Shown one piece after another: positions 11,204 through 22,660 of a DNA stretch of 64,000 bases (positions are counted from its first letter, which is position 1; every line of letters begins with the position of its first letter). The notes beneath the pieces were generated by a model that searched no databases, was not told the origin of the DNA, and worked only from the letters and a program-made list of their open reading frames with translations. The stretch covers positions 32,798,136-32,862,135 of the forward strand of contig NC_135175.1 of the NCBI RefSeq assembly GCF_041146795.1, written 5' to 3'. The stretch comes from Maylandia zebra (taxonomy: Eukaryota > Chordata > Actinopteri > Cichliformes > Cichlidae). A program made the translations under genes and the position numbers.

Positions 11204-11928
11204 AATCTAACCTCTCTTCTTCCTCTCCTGTCCTGTGTGTCTTATCTTTCTCCATCTCTGAGTGAAGTTAGCTCTCTTTCTTTTCTCTCCCTGTGATGTA
11301 CAGCAGCTGGACCTTTAGCCAGCAACACACTGTGAGACAAACTGCACACAAACGGTTTGTGTGTTTGCTGATGTTTGTTGATAGAAACGCTGCATTTGAA
11401 ATTACCTGTTTGTTCAGGTGCTGTGCAAAAAAGAAAGAAGAACAACGTCTCACTTTAACTCCTGACTATGACTCACAGTTTTGCCTCTTTCATTTCTTTT
11501 TATGTTTCAAACCCTGGTGATTAGTACACGATCAGGATTGTCTTTCATGTGTTACTTTTCAGGCTCAAATCAGTTTGATGCCCTTAGTGATGAAATAACT
11601 CCCCTCAAATTCCTCAAACCAAAAGTAAAAAGTCTGTTTTGAAAATGTAATGAGTAGAAAGTCCTTTTTTTAATGTGGGGAGTAAAAGTAAGGAAAATAA
11701 GGAAAAATGATTTTAGAGTGTTTGAACAGTCATGAATTATTTTTAACACCAGGTTGGATGTAATGTGTTAGAACTACCAGCAGGTGGGGATAAGAGACCT
11801 TTAAGGTGTTTGGTGCCACACTCCACCTTCAGGTTTAAAACTAGTGTTAATGGAGGGAGTTTGAAGGTTGAGTTTGTTCTACGACTGCATTTCACTCACT
11901 GCCTCTGTTTGTATCTCTGTCACTGCAG

Positions 11929-12525
11929 GACCAACATGGAGCGAGAAGTCAGCACTCTCAGGAGGCCGACAAACCTCACAGAAGAAAGAGAGAGAAAACA
12001 TACACCTGTGACGAGTGTGGGAAGGATTTTACTGGGAAGGGTTCACTAAAACATCATCAGGTCATCCACACTGGAGAGAGACCGTACAGCTGTGACTTGT
12101 GTGGAAAGACTTTTTCCTGGAAGGATGCTCTGAAACAGCACCAAGTCATCCACAGTGGAGTTAAAGCGTACAGCTGTGATCAGTGTGGCAGAGCTTTTAC
12201 TCACAGTAGCAGCTTACAGAGGCATCTAGTTACCCACTCTGGAATTAAGGCATACAGCTGTGACATTTGTGGGAAAACCTTCAGTCAGATAGGGTACCGA
12301 AATATACACCTACGCATTCACACCGGACATGATGTGTACTGCTGTGAAAAGTGTGGCAAACAGTTTACAACCAACACGCAGTTCCAACAACACATGTTTA
12401 CCCACTCTGAGGAGAGACCTTATAAATGTGACCTGTGTGAGAAGACTTTTAAATCTCCACATGACCTGAGACTACACCAAAAGATCCACACCAGAAAGAG
12501 ACTCTCCAAGTGCAGTTACTGTGAG
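11929..12525 (+). CDS. Gene 1 A exon: six C2H2 zinc fingers
   Basis: The acceptor CACTGCAG opens a frame DQHGARSQHSQEADKPHRRK (a basic, probably nuclear-targeting lead) followed by six fingers of the form C-x2-C-x12-H-x3-H, and ends at donor TGTGAG|GTATGT. The length is exactly 199 codons, phase 0 at both ends. Contact residues (positions -1, 2, 3, 6) read G,G,S,H; W,D,A,Q; H,S,S,R; Q,G,Y,I; T,T,Q,Q; S,H,D,L. Linkers are mostly SGVKAY, SGIKAY, TGHDVY and SEERPY, with one canonical TGERPY. The ATG at 12,097 inside finger 2 is internal and is not the gene start. Role: sequence-specific DNA binding is likely; the target is unknown. Confidence 0.85.
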
Positions 12526-12600
12526 GTATGTATTTATATTTTTATCTTGTCATTTTAGCCTGACTGTTTGGAACAACTCTGCTCATTAAACTGTCTTAGC

Positions 12601-12928
12601 TAGGGTTGGGTTTTGATAATCGATTTACTGATTAAAATCGAGTCTGGCATGGATAACGTGATATCGATTCATTAAAATCCTGAATCGATTTTTTATTATA
12701 ATTTTATTTTTTCCCGAAACGCCCGAATCTCTGGTAAAACCTCATACAATTTCGACAACCACCAAACAGTAAATGAGAGCAGGAACACGGATTCTGCACA
12801 AAGACGTAAACACAAAGCGCCGACTCGCAGATCAGAATCAGTGAGATGTCGCCTTTCTCCCCTGACGGCACGGACATGGTCGGGGCTGAAAGCTTGCAGC
12901 TCACTGATTCTGATGTTTCGGCAATTCT
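12601..12928. mobile_element. hAT-like MITE fragment in the A-B intron of gene 1
   Basis: It starts TAGGGTTGGGTTTTGATAAT and closely resembles the first half of the element at 567-1142, including the ATTCATTAAAATCC segment. It lies between AAACTGTCTTAG and GCAATTCTACTGC, which are nearly contiguous in the matching intron of gene 2. The other end is lost. Confidence 0.6.
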
Positions 12929-13077
12929 ACTGCATGAAAAAGCAGCTCTGAGTGATTATTCAGATTTTCATTTCAGTTATGATTTTTGTTTGTTTTTTAT
13001 TTGCTCTTTATTTCAGGCGACGTTCAGGATAAAAATGTTGAAGGACTGACTTACACTGTCGTTGTGTCTTTGTTTAG

Positions 13078-13656
13078 AAGCAGAGCGACACAGATGGATC
13101 CAGTTCTCAACCCTGTCATCACTGTGGTGGTGGGAAAGACTTTCATTGTGACCTTTGTCACAAAGCTTTCAGTCGGCAAGAAACCCTGAAAATACATCAA
13201 CGTAAACACACTGGAGACAAACTGAAATACTGCAATGAATGTGGGAGAAGCTTCAGCACATCAAATGGATTAAAACGACATGAACTCATTCACAGCGGGA
13301 CAAAAAAGCACATCTGTGATCAGTGTGGGTCATCTTTCATTGCTGCAGGTGGGCTTAAAACACACAAACGAGTCCACACAGGAGAGAAACCATACAAGTG
13401 CAGACACTGTGACAAAAGCTTCTCACAATCAGCTAATCGTAACTATCATGAACGTGCACACATGGAAGGAAACTACAGCTGTGACCAGTGTGACAAGAGC
13501 TTCAGGAATCTCAGTTCATACTCCAGACACAAACGATCCCACGTTACTAATAAACTGTTTCACTGTTACCAATGTGCCCAAACATTCACTAAATTATCTG
13601 CTCTGTGCAAACATCAGTGTCATCACTCGGGGCTGGAATCACTCCCATCACAGTAA
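13078..13656 (+). CDS. Gene 1 B exon: six C2H2 fingers and stop
   Basis: The exon follows the pyrimidine-rich acceptor GTGTCTTTGTTTAG, with CTGAC as a plausible branch site 25-30 bp upstream. Its first codons, KQSDTDGSSSQPCHHCGGG, form a finger-less hinge. Six fingers follow (C2H2, the last beginning FHCYQCAQTF) and the frame ends SLPSQ-TAA. All 193 codons are open. Compared with gene 3, an 8-bp deletion after CTCCCATCAC shifts the frame and removes a 41-residue tail; the old tail can still be read in another frame to 13,759. The earlier acceptor TTTATTTCAG at about 13,018 would not read the fingers. Function as for the A exon. Confidence 0.85.
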   Translation, partial: KQSDTDGSSSQPCHHCGGGKDFHCDLCHKAFSRQETLKIHQRKHTGDKLKYCNECGRSFSTSNGLKRHELIHSGTKKHICDQCGSSFIAAGGLKTHKRVHTGEKPYKCRHCDKSFSQSANRNYHERAHMEGNYSCDQCDKSFRNLSSYSRHKRSHVTNKLFHCYQCAQTFTKLSALCKHQCHHSGLESLPSQ

Positions 13657-14599
13657 ATCTGAAGAGACAGAAAGATCCTCTTCTGCTTTCAGGGTCAGAC
13701 TCAAAACCCTTGAGATCAGGCTCCACAGAGTTCAGAGTGAATCTCCTGTAAAGATCTGATGAGGCAACTATGAATGAAAATGGTTCTCTAGTCTCATTTT
13801 AAGCTTTCTAAACTGTTCTGCTTCAGTGTTCATGTCGAGTGGTTCGCTTTGTTCCAGCAGTTGGATGAAGAATTTTGAGCTGTGATTTCATTTCCTGTAT
13901 TTCAGAGTAAAGGCTGAAGTGACAAATGGAAACATGTTTACAGTCAGTCAGATGAACTGTTTTCAGTGGCACAGATGGAGGTTTATCAGAGGAGGAGACT
14001 TGGCTGCTCTCCACTCACACTGAACAGGGTTCCTGCAGCTTATTAAAAATCTGACCTGAAAGTTATGAAAAATTTCCTTGTAACACTGAGTTACAGTAGG
14101 GGGCTGCTCCGTAATCCTGTTCAATAACACATCTCCTGACATTAAACATAAGCTTATTTAATAATGTGGATCTCTTTTTGTCCAGATTTTTATTCAGAGG
14201 CAGCAACTGTGGTAAGAATTGACCCGGATCTTTACAGATCTTACAGTTTAGTATCAAGTTCATTTCCTTGTTGATGCAGAGCCAGAATTTAGATATTTTT
14301 AGACAATTCCATAAAAGATGCATGTAAGTTCCATCTGCTGTTTTATATTTGAGAAGAAAAGGTTGAAAGATCTTTAAAATCTTTTATTTTTCCTTAAACT
14401 TGCTGTAGGTATTAAAACTTATGATTTTGTGTTTAAGATGTCGAAACAATTAATTTTGGGAATTGATTTTTTAAAGTTGTGGTTTCATTTGCTCAGAGTT
14501 CATCAATGTTTTCCTGATACAAGGTGGGATGGATCCATGCTTTTATGCTGTTTAAGACAAATTCTGAAAGCTGAACGTTGCAGAGATTGAGACCCATTA

Positions 14600-14830
14600 G
14601 ACCAGGCAGCATTTTTCAATCTTCTATTGTCCTAAGCTGTGGCCTCAGTTTCACTGGAAGTTGAACCCAAGTACGGTGTTCAGCTGTGGACTGGTCCATG
14701 GACCCGCCTGTCCTCCAGGAACACAGGTACACATCCTGGACAGGGAGGAACGCCTGTTTGAGACCAGAGTCAAGGAGACCATTTACATGACAAGGGAAAG
14801 ACTCTGAATCAAGGAGGGGGCTTAAAGGTG
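14600..14830 (+). mobile_element. Retroelement ORF C-terminal relic (possibly Penelope-like)
   Basis: The plus strand at about 14,728-14,820 reads ILDREERLFETRVKETIYM and, after a stop, IKEG in one frame, with SRRGG-like residues in the next. This resembles the REERWFERGVKEAIY segment near the C-terminus of fish retroelement proteins, which I tentatively associate with Penelope-like GIY-YIG ends. It is short and broken. Confidence 0.35.
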
Positions 14831-15298
14831 CATTTATTTCCTTTGCAACGTCCATTTAAATTTCCATTTAAACACAGACAACAAGTAACTAGGCTAAGCA
14901 CAGTAGGAAATGGTTTGCCCCTTCTCATCAGCAACACCTGGACAGAATTACCCTTGACCTTAAATAACCCCGTACCTACCTCTGTTATAACCAGCAAGGT
15001 GTTCAAATAGCGCACCACTTCAGTTTTTTTATTATATGATGACTTCTGCATTATTAAGTGATAAGAACAAGTAGTCTGATATCCTGTAATCATGATGACG
15101 CTAAAATTGGAGATACAATAAAAGATACAATAAATAAAATAATTTTTTGTACAAAGTATCAGTATCGGTTCAGTATCATCGATACCAGCCTGAATTTTAC
15201 TTGGTATCGAATCAGAAATGAAATCAGTGGTATCCCACATTACTAGTCATGATACATCTTTACAATATGCATAAGAGGGCAAACCATGTTTCATTTAT
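14831..15298. other. Unassigned, AT-rich, possible MITE
   Basis: Around 15,110-15,245 there are short inverted TATCG/CGATA motifs reminiscent of non-autonomous DNA elements (GTATCAGTATCGG and GGTATCGAATCAG). No element ends were identified, and there is no gene. Confidence 0.35.
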
Positions 15299-17250
15299 AG
15301 GCAAGGCAAGTTTATTTATATAGCCCAATTCCACAACAAGGTCATTCAAAGTGCTTTACAGAGACATTCAAAAACAAAAACAAATAAAAAGCACGATTTA
15401 AAATTGATTAAAAAACAGTCGATAAAATCAGTAGTTAAAATGTAAGTTTTGAAATTTAAGCTTAAAAGTGTGGATTTGGTGCTTTATTCAAATGCAGCTG
15501 AGAACAGGTGAGTCTTCAACCTGGATTTAAATAAACTGAGTGTTTCAGCTGATCTGAGGCTTTCTGGGAGTTTGTTCCAGATATAAGGAGCATAAAAGCT
15601 GAATGCAGCTTCTCCGTGTCTGGTTCTGACTCTGGGAACTGATTTAAAGAAAAATGGATCCAGATGACCTGAGGGATCTGGAAGGTTCATACTGGGTCAC
15701 TGATGTATTTTGGTACTAAACCATTCAGAGCTTTATAGACCAGCATCAGGACTTTAAAGTCTATCCTCTGACGGACAGGCAGCCAGTGTAAGGACCTCAG
15801 AGCTGGACTGATGTGGTCCACTTTTTTGGTCTTAGTGAGGACTCGAGCAGCAGAGTTCTGAATGAGCTGTAGTTGTCTGACTGATTTTTTAGGTAGACCT
15901 GTAAAGATGCTGTTACAGTAATCAAGCCTACTAAAGATGAATGCATGGACTAGTTTTTCCAGGTCCTATTGAGACATCAGATCTTTTATCCTTGAAATAT
16001 TCTTGAGGTGATAGTAAGCTGACTTTGTTATTGTCTTAATGTGTTTTTCTAAGTGTAGGTCTGCATCCATCACTACACCCAAATTTCTCGCCTGGTTGGT
16101 GGTTTTTAGGTGTATAGATTGAAGTTCTCTGGTGACCTGTAATCATTTTTCTTTGGCACCAAAGACTATTACTTCAGTTTTGTTTCTGTTTAGCTGGAGA
16201 AAATTGTGGCACAACCAGTCATTAATTTCCTCAATGCATTTGCCAAGAGCCTGTACAGGGCCTCGGTCTCCTGGTGACATTGTGATATATATTTGTGTGT
16301 CATCTGCATAGCTATGATAGTTTATTTTGTTGTGCTTTATAATCTGTGCCAGTGGGAGCATGTAAATGTTAAACAGAAGGGGTCCCAAGATGGAACCTTG
16401 GGGAACTCCACATGTGATACTTGTCTGCTCAGATGTGAAGTTACCTATTGATACAAAGTATTTCCTGTTTTCTACGTATGTTTTGAACCAGTTTAGTACA
16501 GTTCCTGAAAGACCTGTCCAGTTCTCCAGTCGTTTGAGTAATATGTTGTGGTCAACTGTATCAAATGCTGCACTGAGATCCAGTAAAACTAAGACTGACA
16601 TTTTTCCACTGTCTGTATTCAGACATATGTCATTGAACACTTTGGTCAGAGCAGTTTCAGTGCTGTGGTTCTGTCTAAAACCTGACTGGAAGGCATCATA
16701 GCAGTTATTCTGTTTTAAGAAGTAATTGAGCTGTTGAGAAACTGCTTTTCAATGATCTTACTTAAAAATGGGAGATTTGAGATCGGGCTGTAGTTGTTCA
16801 TTTGTGTCTTGTCAAGATTGTCCTTTTTTAGTATAGGTTTGATTACAGCAGTTTTTAGTGGTTCTGGAAACACACCTGATATTAAAAAAAAGTTGACGAT
16901 CTGTAACAGGTCTGACTCTAAAGTCTTTGAGACCTTTTTGAAAAAACCTGTTGGCAGGACATCTAAACAGCAAGAGGAGGAGTTCAGTTGACCTAAGATG
17001 TCCTCCAGGTCTTTGCTGTTAATCGGGTGAAACTGTTTCATGGTGTTTAAACAGTTTTTTGGTGGACACAGTACATATCCTGGATCTGCTGTTGATGTAC
17101 CAATTGCTTGTCTAATTTTTTGGATTTTTTCTGTGAAGAATTTGGCAAAGTCATTGCAGGTCATGGTCGAATGAAGTTCAGCTGCCACTGACACAGGAGG
17201 GTTTGTTAGCCTGTCAACTGTAGAAAAAAACATCATTCTATACATCATTC
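15299..17250 (-). mobile_element. L2/CR1-like LINE, 5' truncated, broken ORF
   Basis: Read on the minus strand it ends with CTTGCCTTGCC repeats at 15,299. Reverse transcriptase motifs are visible in pieces: [18 protein letters not shown] (16,730-16,800), [14 protein letters not shown] (motif A Asp), [18 protein letters not shown] (motif B) and [10 protein letters not shown] (catalytic YADD) in 16,143-16,640, and a C-terminal stretch at 15,484-15,690. Several frame breaks separate these, and the endonuclease domain is missing. A related 3' end lies at 35,795-36,506. Confidence 0.85.
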
Positions 17251-17339
17251 TACCAGTAATCTAGTTCATCAGTTTGTAGCTTCACAAAACAAAACTAAAA
17301 GGAATTTTTGCCACAGGTTTTTCAATGAATTTTGTTAAT

Positions 17340-17615
17340 TTTGTTTCCAGATAAGAGAGGCCAGACCTTTCTTATCCTCTGTGTTTAATCTGGACCTTGG
17401 GACAGCTAAGAGCATCTGATCCACAGACTTCAGTGATCTTACAGGAGCGAACCAATTTAAAAGATCAGAAAGGTTTGAGGGTGCTAACCCATGCAACGCC
17501 TTAAAAACACATAATAAAACGTTAAAATTAATTCAAAACCTAACTGGCAGCCACTGTAAGGATGCCAGTACGGGAGATATGTAGTCTTGGTTGCATAAAA
17601 AAAGATAACCTTTAT
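17340..17615 (-). mobile_element. Second LINE 3' fragment (related to 3,157-3,615)
   Basis: Shared strings with the 3.4-kb copy include CAGTGATCTTACAGGAG and AGATCAGAAAGGTT. In the minus strand it encodes part of the reverse transcriptase C-terminus (DALSCPKVQIKHRG) with stops. It abuts the larger LINE on the left and another LINE 3' end on the right. Confidence 0.6.
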
Positions 17616-18667
17616 TAATCCTTCGTGTGGGAAATTTTTGTTACAGTAATAGACAGTGCAAAGTTGCATAGAAAATTTTGAGAAAAAACACTGGAATAAT
17701 ACAGTGGGGCAAAAAAGTATTTAGTCAGCCACCGATTGTGCAGGTACCCCCACTTAAAATGATGACAGAGGTCAGTAATTTGCACCAGAGGTACACTTCA
17801 ACTGTGAGAGACAGAATGTGAAAAAAAAAACCATGAATCCACATGGTAGGATTTGTAAAGAATTTATTCGTAAATCAGGGTGGAAAATAAGTATTTGGTC
17901 AATAACAAAAATACAACTCAATACTTTGTAACATAACCTTTGTTGGCAATAACAGAGGTCAAATGTTTACTATAGGTCTTTACCAGGTTTGCACACACAG
18001 TAGCTGGTATTTTGGCCCATTCCTCCATGCAGATCTTCTCGAGAGCAGTGATGTTTTGGGGCTGTCGCCGAGCAACACGGACTTTCAACTCCCGCCACAG
18101 ATTTTCTATGGGGTTGAGGTCTGGAGACTGGCTAGGCCACTCCAGGACTTTCAAATGCTTCTTACGGAGCCACTCCTTTGTTGCCCGGGCGGTGTGTTTT
18201 GGATCATTGTCATGTTGGAAGACCCAGCCGCGTTTCATCTTCAAAGTTCTCACTGATGGAAGGAGGTTTTGGCTCAAAATCTCACGATACATGGCCCCAT
18301 TCATTCTGTCCTTAACACGGATCAGAATAGAATGAAATAAAATACTACATACAATCGAATAAAATAGACTACAAATGCTATATAGAATTGAGTATAATAC
18401 AACGATGCCAGAAAGAGTATTGCACATGTGTGGATGTGTGTGCTTAGTCAGTTGAAGTCTTTCTTGTGCTGTGGAGTCTGATGGCAGTGGGGAGGAAAGA
18501 CCTGCGAAATCTCTCCGTCCCACATCATAGGTGCCGCAGCCACTGAAGGAGCTGCTCAGAGCTGTCAGAGTCTCCTGCATGGGGTGGGAGATGTTGTCCA
18601 ACAGGGATGACAGCTTAGCCACCATTCTCCTGTCACTCACCACCTCTAGGTCCAGAGGGCATCCTAG
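17616..18667 (-). mobile_element. LINE 3' region split by a Tc1-like insertion
   Basis: The parts 17,616-17,699 (CTTTATTAATCCTTCGTGTG, a typical inverted LINE 3' tail) and 18,325-18,667 (containing CACTCACCACCTCTAGGTCC) together look like one LINE 3' untranslated region. The Tc1-like element at 17,702 interrupts them. The exact clade is uncertain; Rex6/Dong-like elements have similar ends. Confidence 0.5.
17702..18324 (-). mobile_element. Tc1-like transposon, truncated, transposase C-terminal part
   Basis: The left end is TA|CAGTGGGGCAAAAAAGTATT, a Tc1-family terminal repeat next to a TA target. The minus-strand frame (17,918 to about 18,320) reads the C-terminal third of a DD34E transposase: [11 protein letters not shown] (second catalytic Asp), [19 protein letters not shown] (catalytic Glu) and an end at GYVTKY. 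The N-terminal DNA-binding domain and first Asp are missing, as is the other terminal repeat, so it cannot be autonomous. Confidence 0.85.
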
Positions 18668-18930
18668 AACAGAACTGAAAGTAGAGATAGTGTCTGTCTC
18701 CCAAATCCAACCTGGAAGCTGGTTCCACAGAAGAGGGACCTGAAAACTGAAGGCTCTCCCTCCCATTCTACTTTTAAATACTCTAGGAACAACAAGTAAG
18801 CCTGCAGTGCGAGAGCGAAGTGCTCTAATAAGGTGATATGGTACTACAAGGTCATTAAGATAAGATGGAGCCTGATTATTTAAGACCTTGTATGTGAGGA
18901 GCAGAATTTTGAATTCATGCCAGTATATGA
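18668..18930 (-). mobile_element. L2-like LINE C-terminal fragment
   Basis: This stretch is nearly the same as 60,985-61,235 of the large LINE at the right edge (for example AAGTAGAGATAGTGTCTGTC and GCTCTCCCTCCCATTC). The minus frame reads [18 protein letters not shown], the reverse transcriptase C-terminus. It is truncated at both sides. Confidence 0.8.
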
Positions 18931-20027
18931 CATCCCCTCATCTCATCTATCACTCTCCACTTGGTGTCCATCTGAGAACAAGGCACAACTTGCTATTGCA
19001 ATAAACTATTATGTAATTATCCACACCTAACAACTCCTGCACTTAATCTATAATAAAAATTGTGACAGCAGCAAAACATTCCAATTGTGCTTATTATTAT
19101 TCTTATACTGGAATACCTCTCCAACAACTGGTCCATGTGTTAATGTTACCTGTGCTCTTTGTAATCCAGCTGCTGAGGAATCCTCTGCCTTTAGTAGCCT
19201 CACACAGCTCTGTTTCCTCCCCATGTCCTTACCAGCCATGTCTGGACAATGTTATATCATGAATAATAATTTTAAAAATCTATATACATAAAACACACAC
19301 AGTGACATTTTAGACCTTCTTCAGAATACTGGATATACTTTGGGCATCATGGTGCTGATCCAGAATCCTTCCCTTATTATTTATTACTAGAGCTACAATA
19401 ATAAGGCAATGAGGAGGGGAAAGTAATAAATATGAAATATTGTATTCATGATGTATTCGTTTCACTATTCACTCTGTGCAGGCAGAAAGCTTATTACATG
19501 TTTAAACTGTAGAGATACAATCATTTTACTGCTGTAAAATCAGCATTTTGTCTTATTTAAAATATAAATCTAATATGATCTGCTTCTTAATGTATGTTCT
19601 TTAAAATACAGCGTGTGATTTTTAAATATTAATTATATATAATATTAATTATAATCATCCATAATTATGTGGACATGAATATTAGATAGCTTTTAGTGAA
19701 ATACAAGCCCTCGCGGAAAGGCAGGAGAAGCCCTGTAACTTACTTTAAAACTAAATATGTTCCATAAAACGGTGACAGAGCTACAGACCCATGACAGCCT
19801 TACCCAGTTAGCCAGCAGCTATGACCAGCACTACTTGTACAGTTAATAAAAGGACAGGTAATGTGTGTCGCGCTGTTGCACACACAGCACGCTCAATTGT
19901 TTCAATTCGTCAGTTGCCACAAGACAACTTACCAACGTGTACGTAATAAGCTAATACTGTGTGCTGTAGACTACAGTGTGCACTGTACACCTACTTACTG
20001 GTTTTGTCGCATCAGTCTGTGGCTACG
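18931..20027. other. Unassigned intergenic sequence
   Basis: AT-rich sequence with only short open frames. I see no repeat ends, coding domains or RNA genes that I can support. Confidence 0.5.
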
Positions 20028-20582
20028 TCCACACGTATACGGGTATTTTTGAAAACGGAGATTTTCCATTTTCGTTTTAAAAAATAATCCCGTCCAGACG
20101 TAAAGGCAGAAATGAAGGAAAACGCTGCTATGAACATGCCAAAGCAACAGTGCAAAAATATTCCTAACCGTGCAGAAATGTTGGCCAATCAGAAGTCTGG
20201 AAGCCTCAGTGGGAAAAAGTAAACAAAGCTGGGGCATAGAAGCAGAACCGAGTCGTATGTGTGGAGGGACAGTAACTGTGTGTATATGTAAGCATTTAAA
20301 CACTGCAGAGAGTACAATTAACAGTAACAGTATTGTAGAAATTCATTTCACCGAAAAAATAACGTGGCGCACAGTGTGACGTCAAAAAAGGCGCACACCT
20401 TTGACGCTGCGTTTTCTCCGTTTTTCTCGTCCACACGTAAATGCAAAAACTGAGTTTTCAAAAATATCCACTCTGGCCGGAGTTTTTAAAAATCTCCGTT
20501 TTCAGTGACCAAAAACGCCGTTTTCGTGTGGACGAAAGGTCCAAACACATAGAAAAATCTGCATTTTCAAAAATACCCATTG
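20028..20582. mobile_element. Non-autonomous DNA element (CTACGTCCACACG end)
   Basis: The left side reads CTACGTCCACACG and GGGTATTTTTGAAAACGGAG. The right side contains the inverse (CTCCGTTTTCAGTG, CGTGTGGACG, TTTTCAAAAATACCCAT). These subterminal inverted repeats indicate a MITE, probably hAT-type. The extreme ends differ, so one end may be truncated or rearranged. It has no coding capacity. Confidence 0.6.
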
Positions 20583-22194
20583 GTTAATGGCGATCATGTG
20601 ACTGATGCAAGTCATTTCCTTTTATTTAGCAAAAACTAGGATTGATAGTTAAATATTATTTTTGAGGGGCACAGACAGGACTCCACAAGTACACACACAT
20701 AAAAAAAATGCCTCAACAAACGGGCACTTTGGGCTCCCATCAGGAAAGGGACGGGTGCTCAAGCCCCTTCCGCCCCACACCCAACCAATCCTTGAAATCT
20801 GTGGAAAAGTAGGATACGTTCGTCACCACATTTGGAGGACTCTTCGACTTTGAAAAGCCTTCATCGCATCACTGTGACATAATTGCCTACAAATACGGCA
20901 TTTGAAGTATCAATCCCCTGAATTTGGACACAGTCTTCCTCTCCTGGTGCATGCTCACTTTTTTTTCGTGGTTTGCAAATAAGGAGGTGGGGCATTGCCA
21001 CCACTAACTAGTGTGGACCAGAATTCACTCTTTCACTGCGTAACAGTTAAAGCACTGTGTGTGTGTGTCTCTGTGACTTCCTTCCGGTCAAAAGTAATCT
21101 CCTCACCAAGCTACATCAGATTACTTTAGACAACACACAAAACAGAGTTAACATATTACAAACACTGAGACCCCCACTCTGCATCCACTGGGCCAGTGGC
21201 CTCTTGTTGTCTTACATTTACAGATAAGCATGTGGAGAGTCTCCTTCAAACCTACTTCTAACTTATAACAATTATGAGTTTTTATTAAAGGTACAAGCAT
21301 CAGCATCAGCAACCCCACACTGTAGCTTCCTGCCTCCATTTATGACAGCAGACCCCCAGTGTCCATACATTCCTTTCTCTCTAAACAATTACACACTCTC
21401 AGGCTACAGCTAAGCCAAACTAAAACACAGACAAATCCTTCCTTATTCCTATAATCTAAACAAGTTTAACACATCATATTATAATAATTTTTTTCTTGTA
21501 CTCACTCTTAACAAATAATAAAAAATAGATGTTAAAAAAAAACAACCAGACAGAAAGATGATAAATTCCCCTCTTGCCCATGCAGGTGGTTTATCATTCA
21601 AGCTCAGGTCCTCTAAAAGAGGCCTGGGGGCTTGAGGGTCCTGTGCATCCTAGCTGTTCCTAGGACTGCGCTCAAATCTCCAATGTTGTTCCTGGGATAA
21701 GCTGGAGCCAAATATTCTGATGTCACAGTAGATTTCACATTACATGAGAAGAAGAACAGGAATAGGGAATTTAATTTAAACTTACATACAGTACAGACTT
21801 ACATTGATCAGTATTATAATTATGTACAAATATATACAGGTGCATCAAAGAATACAGCCAGTCAAACCGGGGTAGCATTTGTGGTCCCTGAAAAGGATCA
21901 ATGGTGGACCGTCAGTACACACTGGAGAAATGCTTCCAGTACTGTCAGCTGTTCAGTGGGTAGAAGACATGTGACCGTTACAATCAGGCATTTGTTCAGA
22001 CTGAAGCTCTTCATTGGCCAGTTTACAGTGTAGCCACTCAGAAAGTAGAGCAGATGTACTAACAGAGGTTCAGCAAACATTTAACGAAATACACATGATG
22101 GGACTTATAGTTGGCTTTTTATGGATCCAGCTCACTATGGAGTCAGAGGAAATGAAACGACAGAGTTGTGAAGAAAGCCACAAAACATGGGTTA
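20583..22194. other. Unassigned intergenic sequence
   Basis: No gene recognised. A homopurine/CA-rich stretch and short ORFs are present, none with domain-like content. Confidence 0.5.
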
Positions 22195-22660
22195 ACTGAA
22201 CTGGCTATTAACTTCTGTCAGACAGAGATAATGAGTATAATAAGACAAGAAATAAAGGAAACATGACAAAAACAGTGGGAGGAAGAAAGGAGGGGACGAT
22301 GGTTGTATAAAAATTTAAGGAGGGTAGGAGAAATGAGAAGCACAGGAAGGAGTAGGAGAGAGGAGGTGGTCATATCTGGAATAAGATTTGGACATACTGG
22401 TTTGATCACTACTATTGGTGACTGTCAAACCTTTGAGTCGCCGAGAAGCTGAATAGGGGGATAATGTTGACGCGCCCGCTGTTCAAAACGTAAGTTTACT
22501 GCAAAAGGGTTCAAGAAGTGAAAGTTGTCAGGCCTTATTCCAGTTTTTAAAACAGAGTATACATTGAGGGAGGATTCTGATGTCGACGTTTCACTCCACA
22601 CCAGTTGGTGGCGGTAATGCACCATTTTGGTGTTTGACAACCGCCAATAACCAATACAAA
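22195..22660. repeat. Block upstream of gene 2 repeated upstream of gene 3
   Basis: This is highly similar to 47,708-48,170. Shared strings include GAACTGGCTATTAACTTCTG and GGTGGCGGTAATGCACCATT. It lies within about 200-600 bp upstream of the inferred exon 1 and could be promoter-proximal DNA or a transposon carried along in the duplication. Gene 1 lacks it. Confidence 0.6.

Larger units (their letters stand above)
6250..13660 (+). other. Zinc-finger gene 1, transcription unit
   Basis: Inferred gene with exon 1 (to 6,380, donor GTAAGC), exon 2 (7,716-7,821), A exon (11,929-12,525) and B exon (13,078-13,656). Coding parts join in phase 0 to give about 397 aa with 12 C2H2 fingers, a probable nuclear DNA-binding protein. 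Intron 2 (7,822-11,928) carries a solo LTR, a 166-bp retroposon tail and an approximately 1.25-kb retroposon; the rest is conserved with genes 2 and 3. The intron between A and B carries a MITE fragment (12,601-12,928). Sequence after 13,656 to about 14,600 is conserved with gene 2 (39,040-39,885) and is probably 3' UTR or flank. The transcription start is not determined. Confidence 0.75.

Noticed and set aside
12097..12558. Stand-alone 153-aa zinc-finger gene starting at an internal ATG
   Set aside because: The frame is open back to a splice acceptor at 11,928, and the 3' end runs through a strong donor (GTATGT) into intron sequence; it is one exon of a longer gene. The same applies to the ORFs at 31,165, 37,621, 55,813 and 58,013.
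12986..13189. ORF overlapping the start of the B exon (also at 38,237 and 59,032)
   Set aside because: It reads the finger exon in the wrong frame; the finger frame begins after the acceptor at 13,077 and its equivalents.
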